64,000 nucleotides of DNA from Bacteroides sp. 51. GTDB lineage: Bacteria; Bacteroidota; Bacteroidia; Bacteroidales; Bacteroidaceae. Of this stretch, positions 50,073 to 59,638 are shown piece by piece. The position numbers were made by a program, and so were the translations under genes. How positions within the stretch are numbered: the stretch's first letter is position 1; each line of letters opens with the position of its first letter. The stretch lies in the NCBI RefSeq assembly GCF_010500965.1, contig NZ_QVMI01000003.1, forward strand, positions 124,001-188,000, given 5' to 3'. Below the pieces are notes generated by a model. The model saw nothing but the letters and a program-made list of their open reading frames with translations, had not been told where the DNA came from and made no database searches.

Positions 50073-50906
50073 ATGAATAAACAACAACTCTTCGAAAACA
50101 TAAAACGCAAACAATCATTCCTTTGCGTTGGTCTGGACACAGACATCAAGAAAATACCCGAACACCTATTAAAAGAAGAAGACCCGATCTTCGCTTTCAA
50201 CAAAGCCATCATCGACGCTACTGCCGATCTTTGTATAGCCTATAAGCCCAACCTTGCTTTTTACGAAAGCCTGGGCGTAAAAGGATGGATTGCCTTCGAA
50301 AAGACCGTAACCTACATCAAAGAAAACTACCCCGATCAATTCATCATTGCCGATGCAAAACGAGGAGATATTGGCAACACCAGCGAAATGTACGCTCGTT
50401 CATTCTTCGACGAACTAAATATAGACTCCGTAACCGTAGCCCCATACATGGGCGAAGACAGCGTAAAACCATTCCTGCTTTATCCTGAGAAATGGGTCAT
50501 CCTGTTGGCCTTAACCTCCAACAAAGGCTCGCACGATTTCCAGTTAACAGAAGACGCCAATGGCGAACGCCTCTTCGAAAAAGTACTAAGAACATCACAA
50601 GAATGGGCAAGTGACGAACAAATGATGTATGTGGTAGGCGCCACACAAGGTAAAATGTTTACCGACATACGTAAAGTCGCCCCCAACCACTTCCTGTTGG
50701 TTCCCGGAGTTGGCGCACAAGGCGGCTCACTCGAAGAAGTTTGCAAATACGGAATGAATAGCACCTGCGGATTAATCGTAAACTCCTCACGCGCTATCAT
50801 CTACGCCGATAAAACAGAAAAATTTGCCGAAGCTGCCCGCAAAGCTGCACAAGAAGTACAGCAAGATATGGCAGAACAGCTTAAACAGTTGACAGTTAAC
50901 AGTTGA
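50073..50906 (+). CDS. pyrF: Orotidine 5'-phosphate decarboxylase (type 2)
   Basis: A 277-residue PyrF, making UMP from OMP. The substrate-binding Asp is in LCVGLDTD, the catalytic triad region is [15 protein letters not shown], and the phosphate loop is [10 protein letters not shown]. It is the longer type 2 (mycobacterial-like) form. The last codons (KQLTVNS) are made of the same CAGTT-type heptamers as the adjacent repeat, so the C-terminus has been shaped by repeat growth. Confidence 0.95.
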   Translation: MNKQQLFENIKRKQSFLCVGLDTDIKKIPEHLLKEEDPIFAFNKAIIDATADLCIAYKPNLAFYESLGVKGWIAFEKTVTYIKENYPDQFIIADAKRGDIGNTSEMYARSFFDELNIDSVTVAPYMGEDSVKPFLLYPEKWVILLALTSNKGSHDFQLTEDANGERLFEKVLRTSQEWASDEQMMYVVGATQGKMFTDIRKVAPNHFLLVPGVGAQGGSLEEVCKYGMNSTCGLIVNSSRAIIYADKTEKFAEAARKAAQEVQQDMAEQLKQLTVNS

Positions 50907-51001
50907 TAGTTGACAGTTACGATGCCGCATGGTAACTATCAACTGTCAACTATCAACTGTTAACTGTCAACTATCAACTGTCAACTATCAACTGTCAACT
51001 G
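50885..51001. repeat. Heptamer inverted-repeat element I, overlapping the pyrF end
   Basis: The left arm (50885-50919) has CAGTTGA/CAGTTAA/TAGTTGA units and includes the last seven pyrF codons and the stop. The loop CGATGCCGCATGG (50920-50932) is the exact inverse of CCATGCGGCATCG. The right arm (50933-51001) has nine to ten CAACTGT/CAACTAT units, alternating in places. It ends three bases before the next ATG. Confidence 0.95.
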
Positions 51002-51004
51002 ATT

Positions 51005-52252
51005 ATGAGCAAGAGAAAGATCATTAACGACCCGGTATTCGGATTTATCAATATCCCCGAAGGGCTGTTATATGATATCATACAACACCCTGTATTACAA
51101 CGCCTTACCCGAATAAAGCAAATGGGTATTACCTCTGTTGTGTATCCGGGGGCACAACACACACGCTTCCAGCATTCACTGGGGGCGTTTTATCTGACAG
51201 GCGAAGCCATTATCCAACTCAGGTCAAAAGGCCACGACATCACGAATGAAGAAGCCGAAGCAGTCAGAATCGCCATTCTGATGCACGACGTTGGTCATGG
51301 CCCCTTCTCGCACGTACTTGAAAACACAATCATCAAAGGCGTGCCACACGAAGAAATCTCTCTGCTGCTGATGAAACGCATCAACGAAGAAACCAATGGC
51401 AAGCTCGACCTGGCCATACGTATATTCAAAGACGAATATCCCAAGAAATTCCTGCACCAACTCGTTAGCGGACAATTAGATATGGACCGCCTGGACTACC
51501 TCCGCCGCGACAGCTTTTATACCGGCGTAACCGAAGGAAATATCGGCTCCGCCCGTATCATCAAGATGCTCAACGTTAAAGACGACCACCTGGTCATTGA
51601 ATCCAAAGGCATCTATTCCATAGAAAACTTCCTGATGGCAAGGCGACTGATGTACTGGCAGGTTTACCTACATAAAACCTCCGTTGCTTACGAAAGCATG
51701 TTGGTTAGTGCACTATCCCGCGCCAAAGAATTGGCTCAACAAGGTGTTGAACTCTTTACTTCCCCCGCCTTTCATTTCTTTTTGTATCAGAACATTGACC
51801 GGAACAGGTTCTATCGCGACAACGAATGTCTTGAAAATTTCATTCAGTTAGACGATAATGACATTTGGACTTCGCTTAAAGTCTGGAGCAACCATCCCGA
51901 CAAGATATTATCAACGCTAAGCCAGGGATTAATCAACCGTAAAATATTTAAAGTAGAGATATCTAATGAACCATTTAGCGAAGAACAAAAAAAAGAACTA
52001 ACTTTGCAAATCAGTAACAGATTAGGCATTTCTTTCTCCGAAGCGACTACTTATTTCGTGTCTACCCCCAGCACAGAGAAGAACATGTACGACCCTGCTG
52101 ATGATAGTATTGACATTATGTACAATAATGGAAATATCAAAAATATCGCAGAAGCGTCAGATATGTTAAACATTTCCCTACTCTCCAAAAAGGTAAAGAA
52201 GTACTACATTTGCTACCTACGTAGCGATGCCCCATTGCAAAATATACCCTAA
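51005..52252 (+). CDS. HD-domain phosphohydrolase
   Basis: A 415-residue HD-domain protein. The first metal ligands are in GAQHTRFQHSLGAF and the HD signature in LMHDVGHGPFSHVLEN; MDRLDYLRRDSFYTGVTEG provides the last aspartate. This subgroup is close to dGTPase/SAMHD1-like dNTP triphosphohydrolases and to YdhJ-like proteins; whether it acts on dNTPs is not known. Its start lies right after heptamer element I. lpxD follows 123 bases later. Confidence 0.9.
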   Translation: MSKRKIINDPVFGFINIPEGLLYDIIQHPVLQRLTRIKQMGITSVVYPGAQHTRFQHSLGAFYLTGEAIIQLRSKGHDITNEEAEAVRIAILMHDVGHGPFSHVLENTIIKGVPHEEISLLLMKRINEETNGKLDLAIRIFKDEYPKKFLHQLVSGQLDMDRLDYLRRDSFYTGVTEGNIGSARIIKMLNVKDDHLVIESKGIYSIENFLMARRLMYWQVYLHKTSVAYESMLVSALSRAKELAQQGVELFTSPAFHFFLYQNIDRNRFYRDNECLENFIQLDDNDIWTSLKVWSNHPDKILSTLSQGLINRKIFKVEISNEPFSEEQKKELTLQISNRLGISFSEATTYFVSTPSTEKNMYDPADDSIDIMYNNGNIKNIAEASDMLNISLLSKKVKKYYICYLRSDAPLQNIP

Positions 52253-52375
52253 AGAGTAAGGTAATCTGAAAAAAAAACCCGTTATTTGCGTTTTAATTAA
52301 GGGATTATAGTTACGAATGAAACTTTTTATAAACGTAATAGAGCGGATATAAATACAGTAATAACAGAATAAAAT

Positions 52376-53416
52376 ATGGAGTTTTCGGCTAAGCAAATTG
52401 CATCATTTATCCAAGGAGAGATCATCGGAAACGAAAATGCAACGGTTAATACATTTGCAAAAATAGAAGAAGGAATACCCGGAGCAATCTCTTTTTTAGC
52501 GAATCCCAAATATACACCATATATTTACACAACACAGTCCAGCATTGTATTGGTTAATAGAGATTTCAATCCGGAAAAAGAGATTGACACCACCCTTATT
52601 AAAGTAGACAATGCCTACGAAAGTCTGGCCAAATTAATGTCCCTCTACGAAGCCAGCAAACCCCGGAAACAAGGAATTGACTCACTCGCTTTTGTTGCGC
52701 CAAGCGCTAAAATCGGTGAAAACGCATATATCGGACCATTTGCATATATCGGCGAGAACACAGTGATCGGAGATAATACAATGATCCACCCACACACCTA
52801 CGTAGGTGATGACGTAAAAGTAGGAAACAATTGTATCCTATATCCCAATACCACCGTATACCACGGCTGTAGAATAGGAAATGAGTGTATCATTCACTCC
52901 GGAGCCGTTATTGGCTCCGATGGCTTTGGCTTTGCACCAACAGCCGACGGATACGAAAAGATTCCTCAGATCGGCATCGCGATTCTGGAAGACAAAGTGG
53001 AGATTGGAGCAAACACCTGTGTCGACAGGTCGACAATGGGCGCTACCATTATTCACAGTGGTGCCAAACTAGACAATCTTATTCAAATAGCCCACAATGT
53101 TGAAGTTGGTTCACATACCGTTATGGCCGGGCAAGCAGGCATTGCCGGTTCTACTAAAGTAGGTGAATGGTGCCAGATAGGCGGACAGGCAGCTTTAGCA
53201 GGCCACCTTAAAATTGGCAATAAAGTAGGTATCGCAGGACAATCCGGCATTCAAAGAAGCATCAAAGATAACTGCCAGGTCATGGGATCGCCGGCGTTCG
53301 ATGCTAAACAGTATTTCAAAGCATCTATAGCCTTTAAGGATTTGCCTGATATACAAACCGAAGTAAAAATGCTTCGCAGAGAATTAGACGAATTGAAAAA
53401 ACAAATAAATAAATAA
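52376..53416 (+). CDS. lpxD: UDP-3-O-(3-hydroxyacyl)glucosamine N-acyltransferase
   Basis: A 346-residue LpxD. The N-terminal uridine-binding domain (residues 1-105) is followed by left-handed beta-helix hexapeptide repeats ([22 protein letters not shown] and on) with the catalytic histidine in [12 protein letters not shown]. It adds the second N-linked acyl chain in lipid A synthesis. It begins the lpxD, lpxC-fabZ, lpxA operon, whose gaps are 3 and 14 bases. A short C-terminal coiled-coil ends it. Confidence 0.97.
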   Translation: MEFSAKQIASFIQGEIIGNENATVNTFAKIEEGIPGAISFLANPKYTPYIYTTQSSIVLVNRDFNPEKEIDTTLIKVDNAYESLAKLMSLYEASKPRKQGIDSLAFVAPSAKIGENAYIGPFAYIGENTVIGDNTMIHPHTYVGDDVKVGNNCILYPNTTVYHGCRIGNECIIHSGAVIGSDGFGFAPTADGYEKIPQIGIAILEDKVEIGANTCVDRSTMGATIIHSGAKLDNLIQIAHNVEVGSHTVMAGQAGIAGSTKVGEWCQIGGQAALAGHLKIGNKVGIAGQSGIQRSIKDNCQVMGSPAFDAKQYFKASIAFKDLPDIQTEVKMLRRELDELKKQINK

Positions 53417-53419
53417 CCA

Positions 53420-54805
53420 ATGATAAAACAGAAGACGTTAAAAGGCAGTTTTTCATTAAAGGGGAAGGGTCTGCATACCGGACTTGACCTCACCGTTACG
53501 TTTAATCCCGCACCCGAAAACCACGGATATAAGATTCAACGTATCGACTTGGAAGGCAAACCCATCATTGACGCCGTTGCTGACAATGTTAGCGAAACCA
53601 CCCGTGGAACCGTACTCTCTAAAGGCCAGGCCAGAGTAAGCACAGTCGAACACGGAATGGCAGCATTGTACGCTCTTGGTATTGACAACTGCCTCATTGA
53701 AGTAAACGGACCTGAATTCCCCATTCTGGATGGTAGTGCACAATATTATGTACAGGAAATCGAGAAAGTAGGAATTGAAGAGCAAAATGCCGTTAAAGAC
53801 TTCTACATCATCAAATCCAAAATTGAATTCCGCGACGAAGAAACAGGTTCTTCTATCACCGTCCTCCCCGACGAGAACTTCAGCTTAAACGTACTTGTAT
53901 CCTATGATTCCGACATCATCCCTAATCAGTTTGCCACGTTGGAAGATATGAGCAATTTCAAACACGAAATTGCAGGAAGCCGCACATTTGTGTTTGTACG
54001 TGAAATTGAACCGCTACTCTCCGCCGGACTGATTAAAGGAGGCGACCTGGACAACGCTATCGTTATCTACGAGCGCGAAATGTCGCAAGAAAACTACGAC
54101 AAGCTGGCCGATGTAATGGGAGTACCGCACATGGATGCCAGCAAGTTGGGATACATCAACCATAAACCATTGGTATGGCCAAACGAATGTGCACGCCACA
54201 AGCTGCTTGATGTAATTGGCGACCTTGCCCTGATTGGAAAACCAATCAAGGGTAGAATCATCGCCACCCGCCCGGGACACACAGTTAACAATAAATTTGC
54301 ACGTCAGATGCGGAAAGAAATCCGCCTGCACGACATACAAGCGCCAATATACAACTGTGAGGAAGCACCGATTATGGACGTTAACCGTATCCGTGAATTG
54401 CTACCCCACCGTTACCCGTTCCAACTTGTAGATAAAGTAATCGAAATCGGCGCCAACTACATTGTTGGTGTGAAAAACGTAACAGCCAACGAACCTTTCT
54501 TCCAGGGACACTTCCCACAAGAACCGGTAATGCCGGGAGTACTTCAGGTGGAAGCTATGGCGCAGGTTGGTGGACTATTGGTACTCAACTCCGTCGACGA
54601 ACCGGATCGCTACTCTACTTACTTCATGAAAATTGACGGCGTAAAATTCCGTCAGAAAGTAGTTCCGGGAGATACCTTGATCTTCCGTGTAGAATTGACT
54701 AGTCCGATACGGCGTGGTATCGCCACCATGAAAGGATATGTATTCGTTGGTGAAAAAATAACCTGCGAAGCCGAGTTCATGGCTCAAATAATAAAAAACA
54801 AATAA
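53420..54805 (+). CDS. lpxC: Bifunctional LpxC-FabZ fusion
   Basis: A 461-residue fusion typical of Bacteroidetes. The LpxC half (about residues 1-300) deacetylates UDP-3-O-acyl-GlcNAc using zinc; its ligands are in VSTVEHGMAAL (His) and in CARHKLLDVIGDLAL (His and Asp). The FabZ half (about 320-461) is a 3-hydroxyacyl-ACP dehydratase with LLPHRYPFQLVD (catalytic His) and GHFPQEPVMPGVLQVEAMAQ (catalytic Glu). The fusion ties lipid A commitment to fatty-acid elongation. Confidence 0.97.
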   Translation: MIKQKTLKGSFSLKGKGLHTGLDLTVTFNPAPENHGYKIQRIDLEGKPIIDAVADNVSETTRGTVLSKGQARVSTVEHGMAALYALGIDNCLIEVNGPEFPILDGSAQYYVQEIEKVGIEEQNAVKDFYIIKSKIEFRDEETGSSITVLPDENFSLNVLVSYDSDIIPNQFATLEDMSNFKHEIAGSRTFVFVREIEPLLSAGLIKGGDLDNAIVIYEREMSQENYDKLADVMGVPHMDASKLGYINHKPLVWPNECARHKLLDVIGDLALIGKPIKGRIIATRPGHTVNNKFARQMRKEIRLHDIQAPIYNCEEAPIMDVNRIRELLPHRYPFQLVDKVIEIGANYIVGVKNVTANEPFFQGHFPQEPVMPGVLQVEAMAQVGGLLVLNSVDEPDRYSTYFMKIDGVKFRQKVVPGDTLIFRVELTSPIRRGIATMKGYVFVGEKITCEAEFMAQIIKNK

Positions 54806-54819
54806 ATTTAGAGGCATAT

Positions 54820-55587
54820 ATGATAAGTCCCTTAGCGTACATACATCCCGAAGCTATTATTGGGGAAAATGTAGAAATCGCTCCTTTCGTCTATATCGAT
54901 AAAAACGTAGTTATTGGAGATAACAACAAAATTATGGCCAATGCCACTGTTTTATATGGTAGCCGTATAGGAAATAACAACACCATATTCCCAGGTGCGG
55001 TTATCGGAGCCATTCCACAAGACCTGAAATTTCGGGGCGAAGAAACAACGGCTGAGATCGGCGACAATAATACTATCCGCGAAAACGTAACGATCAATCG
55101 GGGTACTGCTGCAAAAGGCAAAACCATTGTTGGCAGCAATAACCTACTGATGGAGGGCGTTCATGTTGCGCACGATGCAATCGTTGGTAATGGATGTATC
55201 ATCGGAAACGCCACAAAAATGGCAGGTGAAATCATTATTGACGACAATGCTATAATCAGCGGTGCTGTATTGATGCATCAATTCTGCCGTGTAGGCGGAT
55301 ATGTAATGGTTCAGGGTGGTAGCCGATTCAGCAAAGACATTCCTCCTTATATCATTGCAGGTCGTGAACCTATTGCATATAGCGGAATCAATATTATTGG
55401 CCTGCGTCGCCGTGGGTTCTCTAATGAGACGATTGAAAACATACATAATGCATATCGTATTATTTATCAAAGTGGATTGAACACTTCAGATGCATTGGCC
55501 AAAGTAGAAGCTGAAATTGAAACCTGCCCCGAAGTAGAGTATATCGTAAGCTTCATCCGGAGCTCTGAAAGAGGAATTATTAAATAA
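54820..55587 (+). CDS. lpxA: UDP-N-acetylglucosamine O-acyltransferase
   Basis: A 255-residue LpxA, the first enzyme of lipid A synthesis, moving a 3-hydroxyacyl chain from ACP to UDP-GlcNAc. Hexapeptide repeats fill residues 1-190, with the catalytic histidine in NLLMEGVHVAHDAIVGN and the ruler region near ISGAVLMHQFCRVGG. A helical C-terminal domain follows. It is the last gene of the lpxD, lpxC-fabZ, lpxA operon. Confidence 0.97.
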   Translation: MISPLAYIHPEAIIGENVEIAPFVYIDKNVVIGDNNKIMANATVLYGSRIGNNNTIFPGAVIGAIPQDLKFRGEETTAEIGDNNTIRENVTINRGTAAKGKTIVGSNNLLMEGVHVAHDAIVGNGCIIGNATKMAGEIIIDDNAIISGAVLMHQFCRVGGYVMVQGGSRFSKDIPPYIIAGREPIAYSGINIIGLRRRGFSNETIENIHNAYRIIYQSGLNTSDALAKVEAEIETCPEVEYIVSFIRSSERGIIK

Positions 55588-55601
55588 GCTGAAAGCTTAT
55601 T

Positions 55602-55690
55602 TAGTTGAAAGTTGAAAATTGAAAGTTGAAAGTTGCCATGCGGAATATGGCGCAGCCTAACTTTCAATTTTCAACTTTCAACTTTCAACT
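55602..55690. repeat. Heptamer inverted-repeat element J
   Basis: The left arm (55602-55635, AGTTGAA/AATTGAA units) and right arm (55660-55690, AACTTTC/AATTTTC) flank a loop that contains CCATGCGG and GCGCAGCCT. The loop closely matches that of element A, 52 kb away. Located after lpxA and before a terminator. Confidence 0.95.
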
Positions 55691-55720
55691 AATAAAGGAA
55701 GCATTTTGCTTCCTTTATTT
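55691..55720 (+). terminator. Terminator of the lpx operon
   Basis: AATAAAGGAAGC, a five-base loop, GCTTCCTTTATT. It abuts heptamer element J. The stem itself carries the short T-rich tail. Confidence 0.8.
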
Positions 55721-55771
55721 GCATTCTATAGCTTTTTTACTACTTTTACACCATCAAATAACAGTGAAACT

Positions 55772-56326
55772 ATGATATACAGATTTACCATAATCTCTGA
55801 TGAAGTAGATGACTTCGTAAGAGAAATACAGATTGACCCGGAAGCTACTTTTTTTGACTTCCATCAGGCTATAATAAAGTCAGTGAACTACACGGACGAC
55901 CAAATGACTTCATTCTTTATTTGTGATGATGATTGGGAAAAAGAACAGGAAATCACACTGGAAGAAATGGATACCGATCCGGAAATGGATAGTTGGGTAA
56001 TGAGCGAAACCCCACTAAGTGAACTCATTGAAGATGAAAAACAAAAGCTATTGTATGTATTCGACTACATGACAGAGCGTTGCTTCTTCATAGAACTATC
56101 CGAAATCATCACAGGAAAAGAAGTTAAGGCTGCAATTTGTACACACAAAGAGGGAGAAGCTCCAAAGCAAACAGTCGACTTTGAAGAGTTGGCTGCTGCA
56201 GGTGGATCTCTTGACTTAGATGAGAACTTTTATGGTGATCAGGACTTTGACTTGGACGACTTCGATGCCGAAGGATTCGATATGGGCGGCAATGCTGCTC
56301 CTACAGGTGAAGAAGAACAATTTTAG
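55772..56326 (+). CDS. pRiA4b ORF-3-like (IS1096 TnpR-type) protein with acidic tail
   Basis: A 184-residue protein. The start MIYRFTIISDEVDDFVREIQIDPEATFFDFHQAI is the fold found in plasmid pRiA4b ORF-3 and IS1096 TnpR-like proteins; these names reflect first sightings, and no transposition role is established. The last third is strongly acidic with repeated Asp/Phe (DQDFDLDDFDAEGFDMGG). I use ATG 55772; the frame is open to 55706, but that part overlaps the region after the terminator and is unlikely to be translated. miaA follows nine bases later, so the pair is co-transcribed. Confidence 0.85.
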   Translation: MIYRFTIISDEVDDFVREIQIDPEATFFDFHQAIIKSVNYTDDQMTSFFICDDDWEKEQEITLEEMDTDPEMDSWVMSETPLSELIEDEKQKLLYVFDYMTERCFFIELSEIITGKEVKAAICTHKEGEAPKQTVDFEELAAAGGSLDLDENFYGDQDFDLDDFDAEGFDMGGNAAPTGEEEQF

Positions 56327-56335
56327 CAACAATTG

Positions 56336-57238
56336 ATGGCGACAACCCTCATTGTACTTATAGGGCCTACAGGTGTCGGGAAAACAGAACTCAGCCTGCG
56401 CATAGCAGAGCAGTTCGGGACAGATATTATCTCTTCGGATTCCCGGCAACTGTATGCCGATTTAAAAATAGGAACGGCGGCTCCTACCCCAGAACAACTG
56501 GCTCGTATCCCACATCACTTCGTTGGGACACTTAAACTAACCGATTATTATAGCGCTGCACAATACGAGGCCGAAGTACTAAACCTACTCGATAAACTTT
56601 TTCAGGAAAAAGATACCGTTGTAATGACCGGCGGCTCTATGATGTATGTCGATGCTGTATGCAAAGGCATTGATGACATTCCGACTATTGATGCTGAAAC
56701 CCGCCAGCTCATGCTGGAACGATATGAGAAAGAAGGTTTGGAACGCCTTTGTGCAGAACTCAAACTGTTAGACCCAGAGTACTATAATATTGTAGATCAG
56801 AAGAATCCCAAACGCGTCATCCACGCCTTGGAGATTTGTTACATGACAGGCAAAACGTACACCTCATTCCGCACGCAAGAGAAAAAAGAACGCCCTTTCC
56901 GTATCATTAAGATTGGACTTACCCGCGACCGGGAGGAATTATACACACGTATCAACCAACGGGTAGATATGATGATAGAAGACGGGCTACTGGAAGAGGC
57001 TAAAGCTGTATATCCTTTCCGGCATCTTAACTCACTAAATACAGTAGGCTATAAAGAGATGTTCAACTATCTGGATGGCACATGGGAGTTGCCTTTTGCG
57101 ATCGAAAAGATTAAGCAGAACTCACGTATCTATTCCCGTAAGCAAATGACCTGGTTCAAACGGGATGAAGAGATCCGGTGGTTCCATCCGGAACAAGAAA
57201 CGGAGATACTTTCGTATCTCCGCAACGCTATAATCTAA
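56336..57238 (+). CDS. miaA: tRNA dimethylallyltransferase
   Basis: A 300-residue MiaA that prenylates A37 of tRNAs reading UNN codons. P-loop [30 protein letters not shown], the [10 protein letters not shown] region and the tRNA-contacting [15 protein letters not shown] are clear. The start [10 protein letters not shown] at 56336 is chosen over a TTG one codon earlier. Together with mtaB in this window, it supplies two of the position-37 modification systems. Confidence 0.96.
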   Translation: MATTLIVLIGPTGVGKTELSLRIAEQFGTDIISSDSRQLYADLKIGTAAPTPEQLARIPHHFVGTLKLTDYYSAAQYEAEVLNLLDKLFQEKDTVVMTGGSMMYVDAVCKGIDDIPTIDAETRQLMLERYEKEGLERLCAELKLLDPEYYNIVDQKNPKRVIHALEICYMTGKTYTSFRTQEKKERPFRIIKIGLTRDREELYTRINQRVDMMIEDGLLEEAKAVYPFRHLNSLNTVGYKEMFNYLDGTWELPFAIEKIKQNSRIYSRKQMTWFKRDEEIRWFHPEQETEILSYLRNAII

Positions 57239-57246
57239 TTGAGTAT

Positions 57247-59247
57247 TTATTCCGCTTTTAACTTGACTGTTACATTTGGGGCAACCTTAACTGTACTACT
57301 TTCCATATCAATATAACTAACAGTCAATGTCGCATTATTTGCTGCCATTATTTGAAATTTACCATCCATATTAGTGACGGTTCCAACTGTTGTTCCTGAA
57401 ACCTGAACAATAGCACCCACTATTGGTTTACCCGATTCATCGGTTACAAGCCCATCAACTAATATACCCTTAGTTCGCTGAACACCCAATAGTTGAATTC
57501 CGGTGTTATCGTCAGGTTTCTTTGATTTGATTAGTATAAATCCATCTTTGGCTTTTTCGCCATACTGCATAAATAGCTTTATCTCCTCTTCATTCGCTCC
57601 GGTGATGTCCTTTAAAACATTCACAGACTTAATCATCAATGGGTCTATCGAATCTATCGCATCGACTTCTTTCCCATCAAGCAGAACAATAGGCTTGCCT
57701 TCAATATGAGATTTAGTACCTTCAATGAAATTTCCTTTCGACAATGGATCTATAGTTATATTGGGTTTATCCTTTGCGCTCTTCAGTGTTATATTAACAA
57801 CGCCATTCTTCCCTCTCTCACCATATATACGTGTAGAAGTTTCGTCTTTAAGAACATCTATTGACTCTATAGAATTAGGGTCCAGAGCACTCATTATGGA
57901 ATAATCCACTTCCTTCCCATTTATAAAGAATAAAGGTTCTTTATTGAAACTGATATTAGGAGAAGGTACTTTGGCAGAATCCTGAGCCGCAGAGAATGAG
58001 AAACTCATTGTTTCTGCACTAACCGTCATCTCTCCTTCTTGTTTATCCTTCGGTACTACCATCGCAAGAACTATAGAATTGGTTTCATCTTCATAAGAGA
58101 GTGCATTTAATCGTTCTTTCTCTCCTTCTTCCTTTTCGGTATTTACACTCCTGATTTTCACATTCAATGAGGAGTGTATAACGTCAGGTTCCTGGTTTCT
58201 TCGTGATTGCTGAACTTCTTCTGCACTTTCAACATACCATTCGGTAGTATCGTTCTTTGGTTGAACAGATTGAGTAATCCTATTTTCTACCTCATTTGCT
58301 TCTACAATTGCAGTTAAATCATTAACTTTGACCTTAGAAATCTCGTTCAATTCGTTTGAGATTTCGGGACGGGCAAAGGCAGAAACTGCGATTGCTGCCA
58401 GGGGAAGTACATAAAGGTACTTCAATCGTGCCCATGGACTTGACTTTTCTTTTAACATCATAGTGATACGTTTTTTAAGTTTACTGTGATTAAAGCTGTT
58501 GGCCATAGAGTAGAGCCTTGTGCCAACGGCTTTTTTAATTAATAATAATTGATATTGTTTAGCATCAATGCCTTCTTTGATTACAGTTTCATCCGCCTCG
58601 TATTCGTGAATATTCTGCAACTCCTGTTTCAAGAGCCAGGCAGCCGGATTAAACCATTGAAAGAAAATACAGACATCGGCAATCAGCAAGTCGATTGAAT
58701 GTCGTTTGCGGATATGCGCCAGTTCATGAATAAGAATCTCCTTCCCGTTTTCTTCCAAATCTTTACGGGAGATAACGACATACCGCATCCAACTGAAAGG
58801 CGATAGATCATTTTTATCATGTATAACAAGGATAATTCCGTTTTCTAGTTTCTCCCGCTTACCGGATTTCAGCAAGAATCCCAAACGGATTAAAGAGTAG
58901 AGATTCCGGCAGGTAAAGAAAAGTATACCAACCAGATAAATGTATAATATAACGTGTACCCACAGCGTTTTTTCACTCTGTGTTTCCAGTACAGGTACTT
59001 CCTCCATCATATCGGCTAATAAGAGCAGTTGCTCTAATGAAAGTACGGTTTGATGCACTTCGTTCTGCTCTGTAACTTTTACTTCACAGAATGGGATAAG
59101 TAAGGATATCACTAAGATGCTCAGTACCGCTATACGATTAAACCGATGAAAGGTTTCGCGGCTCAACAGCAAACGATAGAATAAATAAAATATCGCGAGG
59201 CAAACTGCTGCTTTGAGGATATAAACAAAGAGAACTCCCATACTCAT
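57247..59247 (-). CDS. BlaR1-like M56 metallopeptidase fused to TonB-plug-like and carboxypeptidase-D-like domains
   Basis: A 666-residue membrane signal transducer. The N-terminal M56 part (about residues 1-290) has four membrane helices and the zinc site HELAHIRKRHS with NPAAWLLKQELQNIHEYEADE downstream. The periplasmic part has two plug-like segments (SIESIDVLKDETSTRIYGERGKNGVVNI and a second around IKSVNVLKDITG) and a C-terminal carboxypeptidase-regulatory-like domain (KGILVDGLVTDESGKPIVGAIVQVSGTTVG). Unlike classical BlaR1 it has no penicillin-binding sensor domain. It overlaps its BlaI-type partner gene by four bases (start codon inside the upstream stop region). Confidence 0.9.
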   Translation of the reverse strand: MSMGVLFVYILKAAVCLAIFYLFYRLLLSRETFHRFNRIAVLSILVISLLIPFCEVKVTEQNEVHQTVLSLEQLLLLADMMEEVPVLETQSEKTLWVHVILYIYLVGILFFTCRNLYSLIRLGFLLKSGKREKLENGIILVIHDKNDLSPFSWMRYVVISRKDLEENGKEILIHELAHIRKRHSIDLLIADVCIFFQWFNPAAWLLKQELQNIHEYEADETVIKEGIDAKQYQLLLIKKAVGTRLYSMANSFNHSKLKKRITMMLKEKSSPWARLKYLYVLPLAAIAVSAFARPEISNELNEISKVKVNDLTAIVEANEVENRITQSVQPKNDTTEWYVESAEEVQQSRRNQEPDVIHSSLNVKIRSVNTEKEEGEKERLNALSYEDETNSIVLAMVVPKDKQEGEMTVSAETMSFSFSAAQDSAKVPSPNISFNKEPLFFINGKEVDYSIMSALDPNSIESIDVLKDETSTRIYGERGKNGVVNITLKSAKDKPNITIDPLSKGNFIEGTKSHIEGKPIVLLDGKEVDAIDSIDPLMIKSVNVLKDITGANEEEIKLFMQYGEKAKDGFILIKSKKPDDNTGIQLLGVQRTKGILVDGLVTDESGKPIVGAIVQVSGTTVGTVTNMDGKFQIMAANNATLTVSYIDMESSTVKVAPNVTVKLKAE

Positions 59248-59612
59248 TCCGATTGATGTGCGTTCTCCACTTCTTCAATCAACTTTTTCAAATCATCTAA
59301 AGAGATATCTTCTTCTTTAACGAGAGAAGACACAGCACTCAGGTATGAGTTATTGAAGTATTTGCTGATTACATTTTTCAGTGTTCCTTTACGGAAGTCT
59401 TCTTCAGATACTATGGCGCAGTATTGATACGTATTACCATAAGTCTTATGATCCAGGTAACCTTTCTCCTCCAATCCGCGTACAATGGTAGACAACGTAT
59501 TGAAATGAGGCTTGGGTTCATCATAAAATGCGAGCATTTCTTTTACGAATAGCGGGCCTTTCTCCCAGAAAAACCCCATCAATTCTTCTTCTTTTGTAGT
59601 TAGTCCTTTCAT
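59244..59612 (-). CDS. BlaI/MecI/CopY-family repressor
   Basis: A 122-residue winged-helix repressor: LTTKEEELMGFFWEKGPLFVKEMLAFY, then PHFNTLSTIVRGLEEKGYLDHK, matching the family's recognition helix and wing. BlaI-type dimers bind dyads at their own promoter; partner M56 proteases trigger their removal by cleavage. The gene precedes and overlaps the M56 gene. Three 17-base dyads lie just upstream, which fits autorepression. Confidence 0.93.
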   Translation of the reverse strand: MKGLTTKEEELMGFFWEKGPLFVKEMLAFYDEPKPHFNTLSTIVRGLEEKGYLDHKTYGNTYQYCAIVSEEDFRKGTLKNVISKYFNNSYLSAVSSLVKEEDISLDDLKKLIEEVENAHQSE

Positions 59613-59638
59613 TGTTCTTCAACTTAATGAGAACAAAG

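Noticed and set aside
55772-56326. Mobile element at the IS1096 TnpR-like gene
   Set aside because: The family name reflects history only; there is no transposase, no inverted repeat ends, and the gene is tightly linked to miaA.
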